A stretch of 34,764 nt of DNA from Candidatus Nanohaloarchaea archaeon. Lineage in GTDB: Archaea > EX4484-52 > GLR71. Below are positions 1 through 9,404 of the stretch, one piece after another. A program made the translations under genes and the position numbers. Below the pieces are notes generated by a model. That model did no database searches, was not told the origin of the DNA, and worked only from the letters and a program-made list of their open reading frames with translations. Positions within the stretch are counted from its first letter, which is position 1. Each line of letters opens with the position of its first letter. The stretch is taken from assembly GCA_013138765.1 (NCBI GenBank), contig WTCB01000028.1, positions 1 through 34,764 of the forward strand. Reading direction: 5' to 3'.

Positions 1-290
1 TAGATTCTCTTATTCATAATATATACCACTTAAAATACCTATATATTATATAATTTATATAGATATAAAAAATTTATCCCACAAAACACACTATATCCAA
101 AAAACTAACGCCCCCTTCCCACAAACCATAACAGCGAGAACTCAACTCTTCACTCACATTCGTTCGCTTGTCCTCATTTCATTCGGAGAACATAACAAAT
201 GCTTTTAAGGTTACGCCTACGACTCCACCCAAATTAGTCCTGCGGACTAACTTCTCATAATCCAATCTGTTAAATCCAATTTCAAGTTTC

Positions 291-680
291 CTACCGAGAA
301 TACTGAGATTCATAATGTTTTAATTGTCTATAACCAAATCTATCTCCAAAATCCAAATTATCCATATTACTGGCATCTAACAATTCGATATGACGAAATC
401 CTTCATGTATTCCACTAGTTCTTTTTTCCACAAGAGTTTCATATCTTTCTAGATTTATTTTAATATGAAACCGAGTAAAAAATCCTTCTTCATTTTTTTC
501 TCCAGAAGTCTTTATTCTATCTCTCATTTCGTTATCAATAGATGCGTCTAATGAACAAGTTTTTGAAGGATTTTTAAAATTAAAATAAGTGCCTTGGATT
601 TTCTCATGCCTTAATCTTTCAATCTCATCATTCTCAAAGAATATATAGACATCATTATTTTGTCGTGTTTCTCCTAACAT
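291..680 (-). CDS. hypothetical protein (129 aa), possible gene-cassette ORF
   Basis: ORF track; no recognised family; lies between palindrome-rich non-coding segments. Confidence 0.5.
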   Translation of the reverse strand: MLGETRQNNDVYIFFENDEIERLRHEKIQGTYFNFKNPSKTCSLDASIDNEMRDRIKTSGEKNEEGFFTRFHIKINLERYETLVEKRTSGIHEGFRHIELLDASNMDNLDFGDRFGYRQLKHYESQYSR

Positions 681-786
681 AATAATATAAGTTATTACTT
701 ACTTTAATAAATTATCGGAAACTTGAAACTCCTTCGCTCCATTTCATTCCGCTAGGGCACGTTGCACTCTCGCTAACGCTCGGCGG

Positions 787-903
787 ATTTAACAAAGCTT
801 AAAGGGTTCACTCGTTGCAGTTCGCTCTCTCAAATTTTTTCTCAGCCCTCACTCACTAAGTTCGTGGAGGAAGAGAAAACTTCCCTTAAGCCCGTTGTTA
901 GGC
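787..903 (+). other. candidate integron attC-like recombination site
   Basis: R'' ATTTAAC (787-793) and R' GTTAGGC (897-903) both fit RYYYAAC/GTTRRRY; inner arms GCTTAAAGGG (797-806) and CCCTTAAGC (883-891) pair with one extra A on the 5' arm; total 117 bp. Confidence 0.5.
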
Positions 904-964
904 GAACTTTTTTTACTCGCCTACAAGCACAACATTTATTAAAACCAGATGAACAATTAATTAT

Positions 965-1249
965 ATGAAACTACACGACATAAAAATCATCAAAAAGGAT
1001 GAAAGAGGCACAATTTATGATTGTGGCAAATCTAGCTTTATTTCTAGAAAGAAAGGAACTATTAGTGCCAATCATAAACATGAGGATCCTGAAATTGTTT
1101 ATCTGATTAAGGGAGAAATAGAATTGACAATTGGTGATGAAACAAAGATAGTAAACGCGCCAGTCATGTTCAAGACTGATTCTAATGTTTATCACAAATT
1201 AGTTGCGCTAACTAATATAGAACTTGTAATCGATAGGGACGGCGAGTAA
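965..1249 (+). CDS. small cupin-fold protein (94 aa)
   Basis: HKHEDPEIVYLIKGEIELTIGDE...VYHKL resembles the cupin barrel motif. Confidence 0.65.
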   Translation: MKLHDIKIIKKDERGTIYDCGKSSFISRKKGTISANHKHEDPEIVYLIKGEIELTIGDETKIVNAPVMFKTDSNVYHKLVALTNIELVIDRDGE

Positions 1250-1294
1250 AAAAACTCAAGCTACGCTCTCACTACACTACGTTTCGTTCGGGTC

Positions 1295-1394
1295 ATATAA
1301 CAAGAGATATACGAGAAATGGCTCGGCTCGCCATTTCTCTAAATTTTTCTTTCGCTACGCTACAGAAAAACTTCATATAGCCCTGACGTTCAAC
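1295..1394 (+). other. weaker attC-like/palindromic element after cupin ORF
   Basis: ATATAAC (1295-1301), arms GATATACG/CATATAGC (6/8 paired), GTTCAAC (1388-1394); internal perfect 10-bp hairpin GAGAAATGGC-TCGGCTC-GCCATTTCTC (1313-1339). Confidence 0.3.
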
Positions 1395-1506
1395 GAAACT
1401 CGAAAGCTCGCCTACGAATTTTTCTTATTTTAAATAAGTTTTTGAATTATATTAATTCCTATTCAGTAAAAAAAGATTTATAAAGATTTCCTGATGTATA
1501 GATTAT

Positions 1507-1962
1507 ATGCCACAAAAAACAGACTCTCAAATGTATCGAGATATTATGCTTGAAACTACTGAAGGCGTTCTGTCAACCGCCAAAAATGTAGTTGAACTGA
1601 CCTTGACGAATCCACATGTTGGATACCGTTTAAATATACAAGGAGAAGTACGGCAGAACCCAGGTGATCTTTCAAAAACCATAACAGAACTCCAAAATAG
1701 CATGGAATTATATTTGTTATCTGATAAAGGCGAACTTATATTCTACGAAGGAAGCACAAATAAAGTAAACATCGCTTCTGTAGACTTAGTGGCTAATAGC
1801 ATCAAATTCTCACGACCAGAAAAAATGTTCGGTTTTAAAGTTCTTATCAAAGAAGAAGAGGGATATGGTCACAAAAAAATACCCACCGAAGATGTAATCG
1901 AAATATACGGTGAGGTATTAAAGGAATTTACAGAAGGTTTTAAAGGAAATATTTTTTCTTAA
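1507..1962 (+). CDS. hypothetical protein (151 aa)
   Basis: ORF with TATA-like ttataaag upstream. Confidence 0.6.
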   Translation: MPQKTDSQMYRDIMLETTEGVLSTAKNVVELTLTNPHVGYRLNIQGEVRQNPGDLSKTITELQNSMELYLLSDKGELIFYEGSTNKVNIASVDLVANSIKFSRPEKMFGFKVLIKEEEGYGHKKIPTEDVIEIYGEVLKEFTEGFKGNIFS

Positions 1963-1983
1963 TAATATTATGCTCTCCAACAT

Positions 1984-2030
1984 TACGGCGAGCCAAAAAA
2001 CTCTTCAGCTGCTACGGTAACCTCGCCGTA
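1984..2030. repeat. inverted repeat TACGGCGAG...CTCGCCGTA
   Basis: perfect 9-bp arms (1984-1992, 2022-2030) immediately downstream of the 151-aa ORF. Confidence 0.6.
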
Positions 2031-2154
2031 TTATACCATTGGTTAGCAGTCGCTGAACAAGTATTTTTAAGACCCCACTTTTTTTCACCCAAATTCTTGC
2101 TAACAATCAGCACAGATGAAAGACATATAAATACATAAACATCATTTTTAATCT

Positions 2155-3021
2155 ATGGAAACCTGGTTTATATTTGGCATCTTAAGTTACTTATCATATG
2201 CGATATCGACATCAATTGACAAATATATGATGAATGAAAAATATAACACAATAAAGACAAATACATTGAAGATGTTTTTTGACGGTATAATACTCTTGAT
2301 AGCAAGTTCCATATTTTTCAACATCAGCATAACCAATAACCTAATTTTTGGTTCATTGATCCTTGGAAGCATCTATGCATTCTCAGGAATTTTCTATTTT
2401 GAGACACTAAACCTTAAAGATGTCAGTTCAATTGTCCCATACTACAGCTCAGCATCATTATTGTTTATCTTTTTTGGTTCAATAATATTCTTCAACGAGA
2501 TTGTCAATATATTCAATTACATAGGCATTGCAGCAATAATGATCGGAATATACCTTGTCCTTTCAGAGACCGGTTTAAGACTGCCAAAAAAAGATAAAGG
2601 ATTGACTTATGCGACAATAGTAATCATATTTAGTGTTTCATATTCACTCCTCACCAAACTATTTTTAAATGACATAGAACCCATGGCTCTCGCAATCTGT
2701 ATGTATTTCTCAGCAACATTATTTCTGATATTATACCTACACATATTCAAGAAAGAGAACCTGAAACAGATTACACATTATAAAAGGTATAAGAAACAGA
2801 TAAAGAACATATTTATCGCATCCTTTTTCGGAGCATCAGGCACATTTCTCCTATATTATGCATTATCCGTCGGAAATGCATCAAAAGTATATCCATTAGT
2901 CGGACTCCAGATGATATTTATATTCATGATTGCCACAATTATGCTTAAAGAAAAATTCAGGTTACATAAGTTCATAGGAACCCTCATAGTTTTCATAGGT
3001 ATTTTTTTAATTTCAATTTAA
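2155..3021 (+). CDS. EamA/DMT-family transporter
   Basis: ~10 hydrophobic segments in two repeats, EamA-like pattern (ALSVGNASKVYPLVGLQMIF). Confidence 0.8.
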   Translation: METWFIFGILSYLSYAISTSIDKYMMNEKYNTIKTNTLKMFFDGIILLIASSIFFNISITNNLIFGSLILGSIYAFSGIFYFETLNLKDVSSIVPYYSSASLLFIFFGSIIFFNEIVNIFNYIGIAAIMIGIYLVLSETGLRLPKKDKGLTYATIVIIFSVSYSLLTKLFLNDIEPMALAICMYFSATLFLILYLHIFKKENLKQITHYKRYKKQIKNIFIASFFGASGTFLLYYALSVGNASKVYPLVGLQMIFIFMIATIMLKEKFRLHKFIGTLIVFIGIFLISI

Positions 3022-3136
3022 TCTGCCTAAAATCCAAAATCAACCCAAAGCTTTTTAAGCTTTTAGTTATTAACACTCTACATATTACTTACTTTGAGCC
3101 ACGTTCTCAAAAAAAATATACAGACGGTGTCATGAT

Positions 3137-3439
3137 ATGAAACTTCCGGAAGAGATTAAGAGATTCTGCCCATCCTGCAACAGCCACAACATGCACAAGA
3201 TAAAAAGGATAAAGACCGCAGGTCGTGCAAAAGCTGGCCTAAAAAAAAGAGACAGACACATCCGAGAAAAACTGCACAAAGGATACGGGGGCAGTCCAAA
3301 ACCACTCCCTGCAAACAGTAACAGATACGGTGCAAAGACAAGTCAGAAGATCATGCTAAAATTTACATGCACAAAATGCAACAAAGCACATCAGAGCACT
3401 GCTCCGAAAAGATCAAAAAAATTCGAGATTACAAGATAG
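3137..3439 (+). CDS. rpl44e: 50S ribosomal protein L44e
   Basis: MKLPEEIKRFCPSCNSHNMHKI...KGYGGSPKPLP...KFTCTKCNKAHQ; zinc-binding CxxC pairs. Confidence 0.95.
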   Translation: MKLPEEIKRFCPSCNSHNMHKIKRIKTAGRAKAGLKKRDRHIREKLHKGYGGSPKPLPANSNRYGAKTSQKIMLKFTCTKCNKAHQSTAPKRSKKFEITR

Positions 3440-3452
3440 ATGGTGAATATAT

Positions 3453-3620
3453 ATGGTAGGCACATTCATGAAAGTCAAATGTTCAAAATGTAGCAATGAA
3501 CAGAATATCTTCAGCAAAGCTGCAACTGATGTTAAATGTCTTGTTTGCGAGAGCACACTAGCAAAATCAACAGGCGGAAACTCAAAAATTAAGGCGGATA
3601 TTGTTAAAAAGCTTAAATGA
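3453..3620 (+). CDS. rps27e: 30S ribosomal protein S27e (55 aa)
   Basis: MVGTFMKVKCSKCSNEQNIFSKAATDVKCLVCESTLAKSTGGNSKI...; CxxC..CxxC; adjacent to L44e; absent from the ORF track because of length. Confidence 0.92.
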   Translation: MVGTFMKVKCSKCSNEQNIFSKAATDVKCLVCESTLAKSTGGNSKIKADIVKKLK

Positions 3621-3680
3621 TTTTTTTTTCTTTTTACAGAATGGGTGTAATGGCCCATACCTTTTTTAAAACAATTTTAA

Positions 3681-4457
3681 GTGAATATTATGCAGAGCAG
3701 CAAAAACAGACCAAAAGTCGGCGAGATAATAATAGCCGAAGTCATAAGCATAAACCCAAACAGCATATACGTCAAACTTGAAGAATACAATATGAACGGA
3801 ATGATCCATGTTACAGAACTATCAACCAGTTGGGTCAAAGACATACGTAAGATTGCAAAAAAAGGCCAAAAATTAGTTCTCAAAGTGCTTCCTTCACGAG
3901 GAGACGGAAGAATCGCCAGTCTTTCATTAAAAAGAGTAAAACCGTCACAAAAACGTGAAAAGCTGGAATTTATTAAAAACGAAAAAAGAGCTGAAAAAAT
4001 TCTTGACTTCTTGATAGAAAAATTAGAATTAAAAGACAACAAAGAAGACATCAAAAAAATAACAGACACGCTCATTGAATATTACGAAAGTCTTTACAAT
4101 GCATTCAGCTCAATTTCTGCAGAAGGTGCAGATAAAGATTTTACCAAAGACATAGGCGAAAAATGGTCAAAAGAAATAGAGATTATCGCAAAAGAAAAAA
4201 TAAGACCAAAAATACTTACTATCCGTGGAAACTTGACAATAAAAAATACCAGCGAGAATGGTCTAAAGATCATAAAAAAAGCATTAAATATAAATAATCC
4301 AAAAATTAAGATAGCATATATCAGCGCTCCAAAATACATGATTGAAATTGAAGGCAAAAATTACGCAGACATGGAAAAAGAACTGGCCAAAACCATTGAA
4401 AGCATAACAGATGCATTAAAAAGCAATAAAGGTGAATGTACATTCGCAAAGGTGTAA
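3681..4457 (+). CDS. translation initiation factor aIF2 subunit alpha
   Basis: N-terminal S1 domain (VKLEEYNMNGMIHVTELSTSWVKDIRK), aIF2-alpha C-terminal domain. Confidence 0.95.
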   Translation: MNIMQSSKNRPKVGEIIIAEVISINPNSIYVKLEEYNMNGMIHVTELSTSWVKDIRKIAKKGQKLVLKVLPSRGDGRIASLSLKRVKPSQKREKLEFIKNEKRAEKILDFLIEKLELKDNKEDIKKITDTLIEYYESLYNAFSSISAEGADKDFTKDIGEKWSKEIEIIAKEKIRPKILTIRGNLTIKNTSENGLKIIKKALNINNPKIKIAYISAPKYMIEIEGKNYADMEKELAKTIESITDALKSNKGECTFAKV

Positions 4458-4464
4458 AATCACT

Positions 4465-4656
4465 ATGACCACAATTCGCCGATGCACAGAATGCAGCAGA
4501 TACACAATGAAAGAGATATGTCCTGATTGTAGTTCAAGAACAATTGACCCGCAACCGCCAAAATTTTCACCGCAAGACAGATACGGCAATTACAGAAGAC
4601 AGATGAAGCGCGAGATTGAGATGAAAAAGGAATTGAATAAAGATGAAAACAACTGA
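4465..4656 (+). CDS. nop10: H/ACA RNP protein Nop10
   Basis: MTTIRRCTECSRYTMKEICPDC...PPKFSPQDRYGNYRR. Confidence 0.93.
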   Translation: MTTIRRCTECSRYTMKEICPDCSSRTIDPQPPKFSPQDRYGNYRRQMKREIEMKKELNKDENN

Positions 4657-5437
4657 AATAACAATATTCAAAAGACCAGAACTGAAAAACCCCATTTTTA
4701 TTGAAGGTCTACCTGGTGTGGGTTACATTGGCAGAAATGTTGCAGGATATTTAATAGATACACTTAAAGCTGAAAAATTCGCAGAATTACATTCATTCCA
4801 TTTTCCACCAGTAGCAATGCTCGATTCCGAAAAAAATGGAAAGATGAGCGCACTTAAAAACGAATTCTATTTCTACAGAGCAAAAAACAGAGATGAACAG
4901 GACATGATAATATTGATCGGTGATGCACAGAGCATGGATCCTATAGGCCATTACGAAATATCAAGAGAAGTAATAAATTTCATAAAAGAATTCAGACCAA
5001 AAATTGTAATGACTCTTGGCGGTTTTGCAACAGGTAAACTTGATAACAAAAAACAGACAGTATTTGGTGCAGCAGTAAAAGACAAGATAATCAAGATATT
5101 TGAAAAAAAAGGCATAAAATTCAAAGACACAAACATAGGCCAGATTATAGGTGCTTCAGGACTTATAGTACTTGAAGCTGAAAAAAATAATATAGATTCA
5201 GTATGTCTTATGGGAGAGACATCAGGAATGCTTCTGTCCGACCCAAAAGCGACAGAAAGTGTACTTGAATTCATCACAAAATACTTAAATTTAAAGATTG
5301 ACATGTCAAAGATTGAAGAAAAGGTCAAAGAGACAGGCGATGTCATTAAGAAAATTGAATCGCTCCAAAAGAAACTGACAACGCAGAGCACTCCAGAAAG
5401 TAGTAGTGATGATGAACATCTGGGATACATAGGTTAA
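4643..5437 (+). CDS. PAC2 family (proteasome assembly chaperone-like) protein
   Basis: PIFIEGLPGVGYIGRNVAGYLI, LGGFATG, IIGASGLIVLEA...GETSGMLLSDPKA. Confidence 0.85.
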   Translation: MKTTEITIFKRPELKNPIFIEGLPGVGYIGRNVAGYLIDTLKAEKFAELHSFHFPPVAMLDSEKNGKMSALKNEFYFYRAKNRDEQDMIILIGDAQSMDPIGHYEISREVINFIKEFRPKIVMTLGGFATGKLDNKKQTVFGAAVKDKIIKIFEKKGIKFKDTNIGQIIGASGLIVLEAEKNNIDSVCLMGETSGMLLSDPKATESVLEFITKYLNLKIDMSKIEEKVKETGDVIKKIESLQKKLTTQSTPESSSDDEHLGYIG

Positions 5438-5468
5438 ATATAAATATTTAAAAAAGACGGTGAAATCA

Positions 5469-5636
5469 ATGGAAAGATACTCAAGATTTGAAAAAGCAAG
5501 GATTATAAGCGCACGGGCATTACAGATTTCAATGGGTGCACCAAGCCTTCTTAAGAAAGCTCCCGGCAACCCGATCGAAGCTGCAAAAGAAGAATATGCA
5601 ACAGACATTATTCCGATAACAGTCATAAGACCTTAA
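5469..5636 (+). CDS. rpoK: DNA-directed RNA polymerase subunit K (55 aa)
   Basis: MERYSRFEKARIISARALQISMGAP...AKEEYATDIIPITVIRP; absent from the ORF track because of length. Confidence 0.93.
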   Translation: MERYSRFEKARIISARALQISMGAPSLLKKAPGNPIEAAKEEYATDIIPITVIRP

Positions 5637-5703
5637 ATTCTTATTTTTTTAACATTTTTTCTAAACATATATACCCAACACAACCAATTATAACAAGATA
5701 ACC

Positions 5704-6855
5704 ATGATAATTCACAGTCTTCATGCAGAAAAAATTCTTGACAGCCGTGGTAACTGGACTGTTCGCGCTTACGTCAACGGCATATCAGGCACAGCCCCAA
5801 GTGGTGCATCAACAGGCACCTATGAAGCAAAAGTAATACCAGCAGACAGAGCAGTAGACATAATAAACACAAAATTGCAACGATTGGTAGGAGAAAATTT
5901 TAATCAGATTGATGCAGACATATTGATCGAGACTATTGACGGCACAGATAATTTTGAAAAGATTGGTGGAAACACAGCAATTGCCGTATCATTTGCAGTA
6001 TTTAATGCAATCCACAACTCAACAAAGATTACAAAAAAGATATTCCCGTATCCGCTCGGAAACGTATTCGGAGGAGGCGCGCATGGTGGCGCAACATCGT
6101 TTCAAGAATTTCTCGCACTGCCGACAAAAGCAAAATCAATTTATGAAGCATTAGACTCAAATGTAGAGCTTCATCACAGATTACGGGAAACCTTAAATAA
6201 AAAGGTAAAAACAGTAGGAATAAATGACGAAGGCGCACTGACAGCAGACATAGACGACCTAAAAGCACTAGACATAATTACAGACATAGCAGAAGATGTA
6301 GGATGCAGGATCGGTCTTGATGTAGCCGCTTCAGAATTTTTCAATAAAGGACAATATACATACAGATCACTCAAAAAAACATTAAGTCCTGAAGACCAAC
6401 TTGATTTCCTGACAGAAACAGCCAAAAAATACAGATTAATATACCTTGAAGACCCTTTCGACGAAAATGATTTTAAGAACACGCAAGAACTGACAAAAAA
6501 GATAGGCAACAGGTGCTTTGTATGTGGTGATGATCTTTTTGTCACAGATGAAAAAAGACTTCAGAGAGGGATAGATACAAAAACTGCAAATTCATTGATA
6601 ATAAAACCAAATCAGGTCGGCACAGTATCACTTGCGCAAGACACAGTATCGCTTGCCAAAAAACATGATATAACACCTATAATATCACACAGGTCAGCTG
6701 AAACAGTTGACTCAACGATAAGCAGACTTGCCCTTTTCTGGAGCGCACCGATAATAAAAGCTGGCGTGATAGATATGCGCATCTCAAAATTAAATGAATT
6801 GATACGCCTCTGGAACATGGCAGAAACACCTAAAATGGCAAAACTGAATAAATAA
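5704..6855 (+). CDS. eno: enolase (short form, 383 aa)
   Basis: ILDSRGNWTV, SGASTGTYEA, GGGAHGGATSFQEF, YLEDPF, GDDLFVT, IIKPNQVGT, SHRSAETVD. Confidence 0.92.
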   Translation: MIIHSLHAEKILDSRGNWTVRAYVNGISGTAPSGASTGTYEAKVIPADRAVDIINTKLQRLVGENFNQIDADILIETIDGTDNFEKIGGNTAIAVSFAVFNAIHNSTKITKKIFPYPLGNVFGGGAHGGATSFQEFLALPTKAKSIYEALDSNVELHHRLRETLNKKVKTVGINDEGALTADIDDLKALDIITDIAEDVGCRIGLDVAASEFFNKGQYTYRSLKKTLSPEDQLDFLTETAKKYRLIYLEDPFDENDFKNTQELTKKIGNRCFVCGDDLFVTDEKRLQRGIDTKTANSLIIKPNQVGTVSLAQDTVSLAKKHDITPIISHRSAETVDSTISRLALFWSAPIIKAGVIDMRISKLNELIRLWNMAETPKMAKLNK

Positions 6856-6970
6856 ACAAAAAACAGCATACTCTATAAACCTTTAAAAAGATTTCACATC
6901 AAATACTCTTACAATTTCTTAGCATAATGCTTAAAGAAACTGATATTAAAAAATAATAAGGTGTTTATAG

Positions 6971-7630
6971 ATGACCGAAAATGCAAAAGTGGCACTGGAA
7001 CAGACAGGAGAGACAAAACTCCTACCAGCAAGCAATTACCTATCAGCAGGTATTCATATAGGTATGAAACAGAGAGTAAAAGCTATGGAACGATATATCT
7101 ACAAAGTACGTTCAGATAAATTAGCAGTATTCAATGTTCAGCTTATAGATGAACAGATACAAAATGTTGCAAACCTTCTTACACAATACAACCCAGAAGA
7201 CATTTTAGTTGTCTCAAGAAAAAAGAATGGCCACAAACCAGTTGTTAAATTCGCAGAAGCTATAGGTGGCGCAAAAGTCATATATGGACGATTTTATCCG
7301 GGAACACTTACAAACCCAAATTACGAAAAATACATGGAACCAAAAATAGTTATAGTAACTGATCCATTTTTAGACAAGCAGATCGTTTCTGAAGCCGTTG
7401 ATTCAAACGTGCCGATCATAGGTCTTTGCGACACATTCAACAACCCAAAAAACTTAGATGTTATAATTTCCATGAACAATAAGGGTAAAAAAGCGATAGC
7501 ACTTGTTTACTGGCTTCTTGCAAGAGAGATTCTTAAAAACAAAGGCGAAATCAAAGGCGACGCAGAATTCAAATTCACACTTAATGACTTTGAAATGCCA
7601 GAGTTTGAAGAAAAGGAAGAAAAAGAATAA
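6971..7630 (+). CDS. rps2: 30S ribosomal protein S2
   Basis: YLSAGIHIGMKQRVKAMERYIYKVR...GRFYPGTLTNP...VTDPFLDKQIVSEA...NVPIIGLCDT. Confidence 0.95.
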   Translation: MTENAKVALEQTGETKLLPASNYLSAGIHIGMKQRVKAMERYIYKVRSDKLAVFNVQLIDEQIQNVANLLTQYNPEDILVVSRKKNGHKPVVKFAEAIGGAKVIYGRFYPGTLTNPNYEKYMEPKIVIVTDPFLDKQIVSEAVDSNVPIIGLCDTFNNPKNLDVIISMNNKGKKAIALVYWLLAREILKNKGEIKGDAEFKFTLNDFEMPEFEEKEEKE

Positions 7631-7711
7631 GCTTAAAAAACCTTTTTTTCTCTCTTTATTTTTTTATCATATTTAATTTACTTTTTTTCTGATCTAAAAT
7701 AAATTAAAATA

Positions 7712-7726
7712 ACCACTCAAAGTGGT
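7712..7726. promoter_or_regulatory. inverted repeat ACCACTCAAAGTGGT upstream of trmB-like gene
   Basis: perfect 6-bp arms, centre ~51 bp upstream of the TATA-box centre (~7767-7774). Confidence 0.5.
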
Positions 7727-7744
7727 GATTTCACACATATAATG

Positions 7745-7757
7745 ACCCTTTAAGGGT
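7745..7757. promoter_or_regulatory. inverted repeat ACCCTTTAAGGGT upstream of trmB-like gene
   Basis: perfect 6-bp arms around a central T, just upstream of TATATATG. Confidence 0.45.
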
Positions 7758-7796
7758 TAGATAGATTATATATGCATCAAAAAACAATATACAACT

Positions 7797-8609
7797 ATGT
7801 ATAATTCAGATCAAGACTCAAATGAACTTGTAAATCAGTTTAAAGAATTCGGTTTCACACAATATGAGTCAAAAGCATATATAACCCTCGTAAATAAAGG
7901 TATACTTTCAGCCCCAGAACTTGCAAAAAAGAGTGAATTGCCAAAAAGTAAAATTTACGACACACTTGAAATACTTCTCAAAAAAAGAATAATAGAAGAA
8001 TATCCTGGTTCTCCAAGAAAATTCAAAGCAAGAACGCCATCCTTTGTCCTTGACGAAGTCATAACCAAAAAACAAGAACATCTAACACACATCGAATCAC
8101 AGGCAAAACAATTAAAGACAAAACTAAATGCAATGATAAACAATACAGAAAAGACATATATATCAAATAACTCAATCCTCTGGACTGTCAACGGTCGCCG
8201 GGGTTTCCACGAAAAATTTGCAGAGATGGGTTCAAGAGCAACAAAAGAGGTAAAAGTGATAACCCCTTATTTCTCAAGAAACACTATTTTAGAAAAAGCG
8301 ATAAGTTCATCAAGATCACGAGGTATAAAATTTACTGGCATAACGACAGTAAATAAAGAAAACAAAGACAGAGTAAGATACTACATGGAATATTTCAATA
8401 ATATATACAGATTCACAGGAGAAATACCAATGACATTAATCATAATTGATGACAAAGAATGTATGTACAGGATGAATTATGATGACAATGGTTTAAAAAA
8501 TTATATAGGTGTACATTCAACAAACGATGGACTCATAAAAGCATTCACACAATATTGGGACGGACTGATGACAAATTCAACACACATAGACAATACTGAT
8601 TCTTTTTAA
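7797..8609 (+). CDS. TrmB-family transcriptional regulator
   Basis: FGFTQYESKAYITLVNKGILSAPELAKKSELPKSKIYDTLEIL winged HTH plus C-terminal TrmB domain. Confidence 0.9.
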   Translation: MYNSDQDSNELVNQFKEFGFTQYESKAYITLVNKGILSAPELAKKSELPKSKIYDTLEILLKKRIIEEYPGSPRKFKARTPSFVLDEVITKKQEHLTHIESQAKQLKTKLNAMINNTEKTYISNNSILWTVNGRRGFHEKFAEMGSRATKEVKVITPYFSRNTILEKAISSSRSRGIKFTGITTVNKENKDRVRYYMEYFNNIYRFTGEIPMTLIIIDDKECMYRMNYDDNGLKNYIGVHSTNDGLIKAFTQYWDGLMTNSTHIDNTDSF

Positions 8610-8676
8610 AAATTATATATACTACCCGCAACAAAATTAAGAACAAGACAGATTCTTTTTATAGACAGGTGAGATT

Positions 8677-9321
8677 ATGGGATTTCTAAATAAGATAAAA
8701 ACATCCATTGGATTAAAAGCAGAACAGGATATTAAACCTGAAACAAACAATACAGATATGCCTTCACAAGATTCTAAGATAATGCAGAATTTGAACAGAG
8801 TAGATACAAAACAGGATATAGAACAACCACAAGCTATTACAGAGACTGTAAAAGGTAGTACAATAACAGACAATACAATAGAACAATCATCCAAAATACA
8901 AAATAGAATTGATGATACTGATAATATAGACAATAAACCCCAAGAAATGCCAAATTTAGACAGCCCAATAGAACCGACTCCAACAGATACGCCTATGGAC
9001 CTTGCTGATTCAGTTGAAAAATTAAAAAATATAAAAGATGAGAAAGAAAATATATCAGACCAGCTTGAAAAACTTACTGCAGAAATTGACAGCATAATAA
9101 CTAATCTGGAAAAAGAATTCAAAAATGATAAAGACACAGACAATGAAGATAATAAAGATGAAAAAAATAGACCGAGCAAAAAAGCTGATGAAAAAAAAGA
9201 GAAAAAGACAGCTAAACCTGAAATTAAAAAAGCCATAGAAGAAGAAAAGGAAGTCAGCGAAAAAGAACTTGAAGAATTTCTTTCAAAAGAAAAAATAAAA
9301 GAGATACCAAAAAGCAAATAA
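8677..9321 (+). CDS. hypothetical low-complexity/coiled-coil protein with amphipathic N-terminus
   Basis: MGFLNKIKTSIGLK..., then T/N/D-rich linker and K/E coiled coil. Confidence 0.6.
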   Translation: MGFLNKIKTSIGLKAEQDIKPETNNTDMPSQDSKIMQNLNRVDTKQDIEQPQAITETVKGSTITDNTIEQSSKIQNRIDDTDNIDNKPQEMPNLDSPIEPTPTDTPMDLADSVEKLKNIKDEKENISDQLEKLTAEIDSIITNLEKEFKNDKDTDNEDNKDEKNRPSKKADEKKEKKTAKPEIKKAIEEEKEVSEKELEEFLSKEKIKEIPKSK

Positions 9322-9404
9322 AAAAAAGATCATACCAAAAAAACACCCAATATATAGGTATAAAGATATAAACTTTACTGATAACTATAACTATATTGAT
9401 TTTT

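Noticed and set aside
3047-3063. AAAGCTTTTTAAGCTTT inverted repeat downstream of the EamA gene
   Set aside because: Short AT-rich repeat in a convergent terminator/promoter position; likely ordinary terminator sequence
8637-9317. 226-aa minus-strand ORF (FSSSSFSLTSFSSS...)
   Set aside because: Antisense to the K/E/D-rich 8677-9321 protein; Ser/Phe bias reflects the complementary strand
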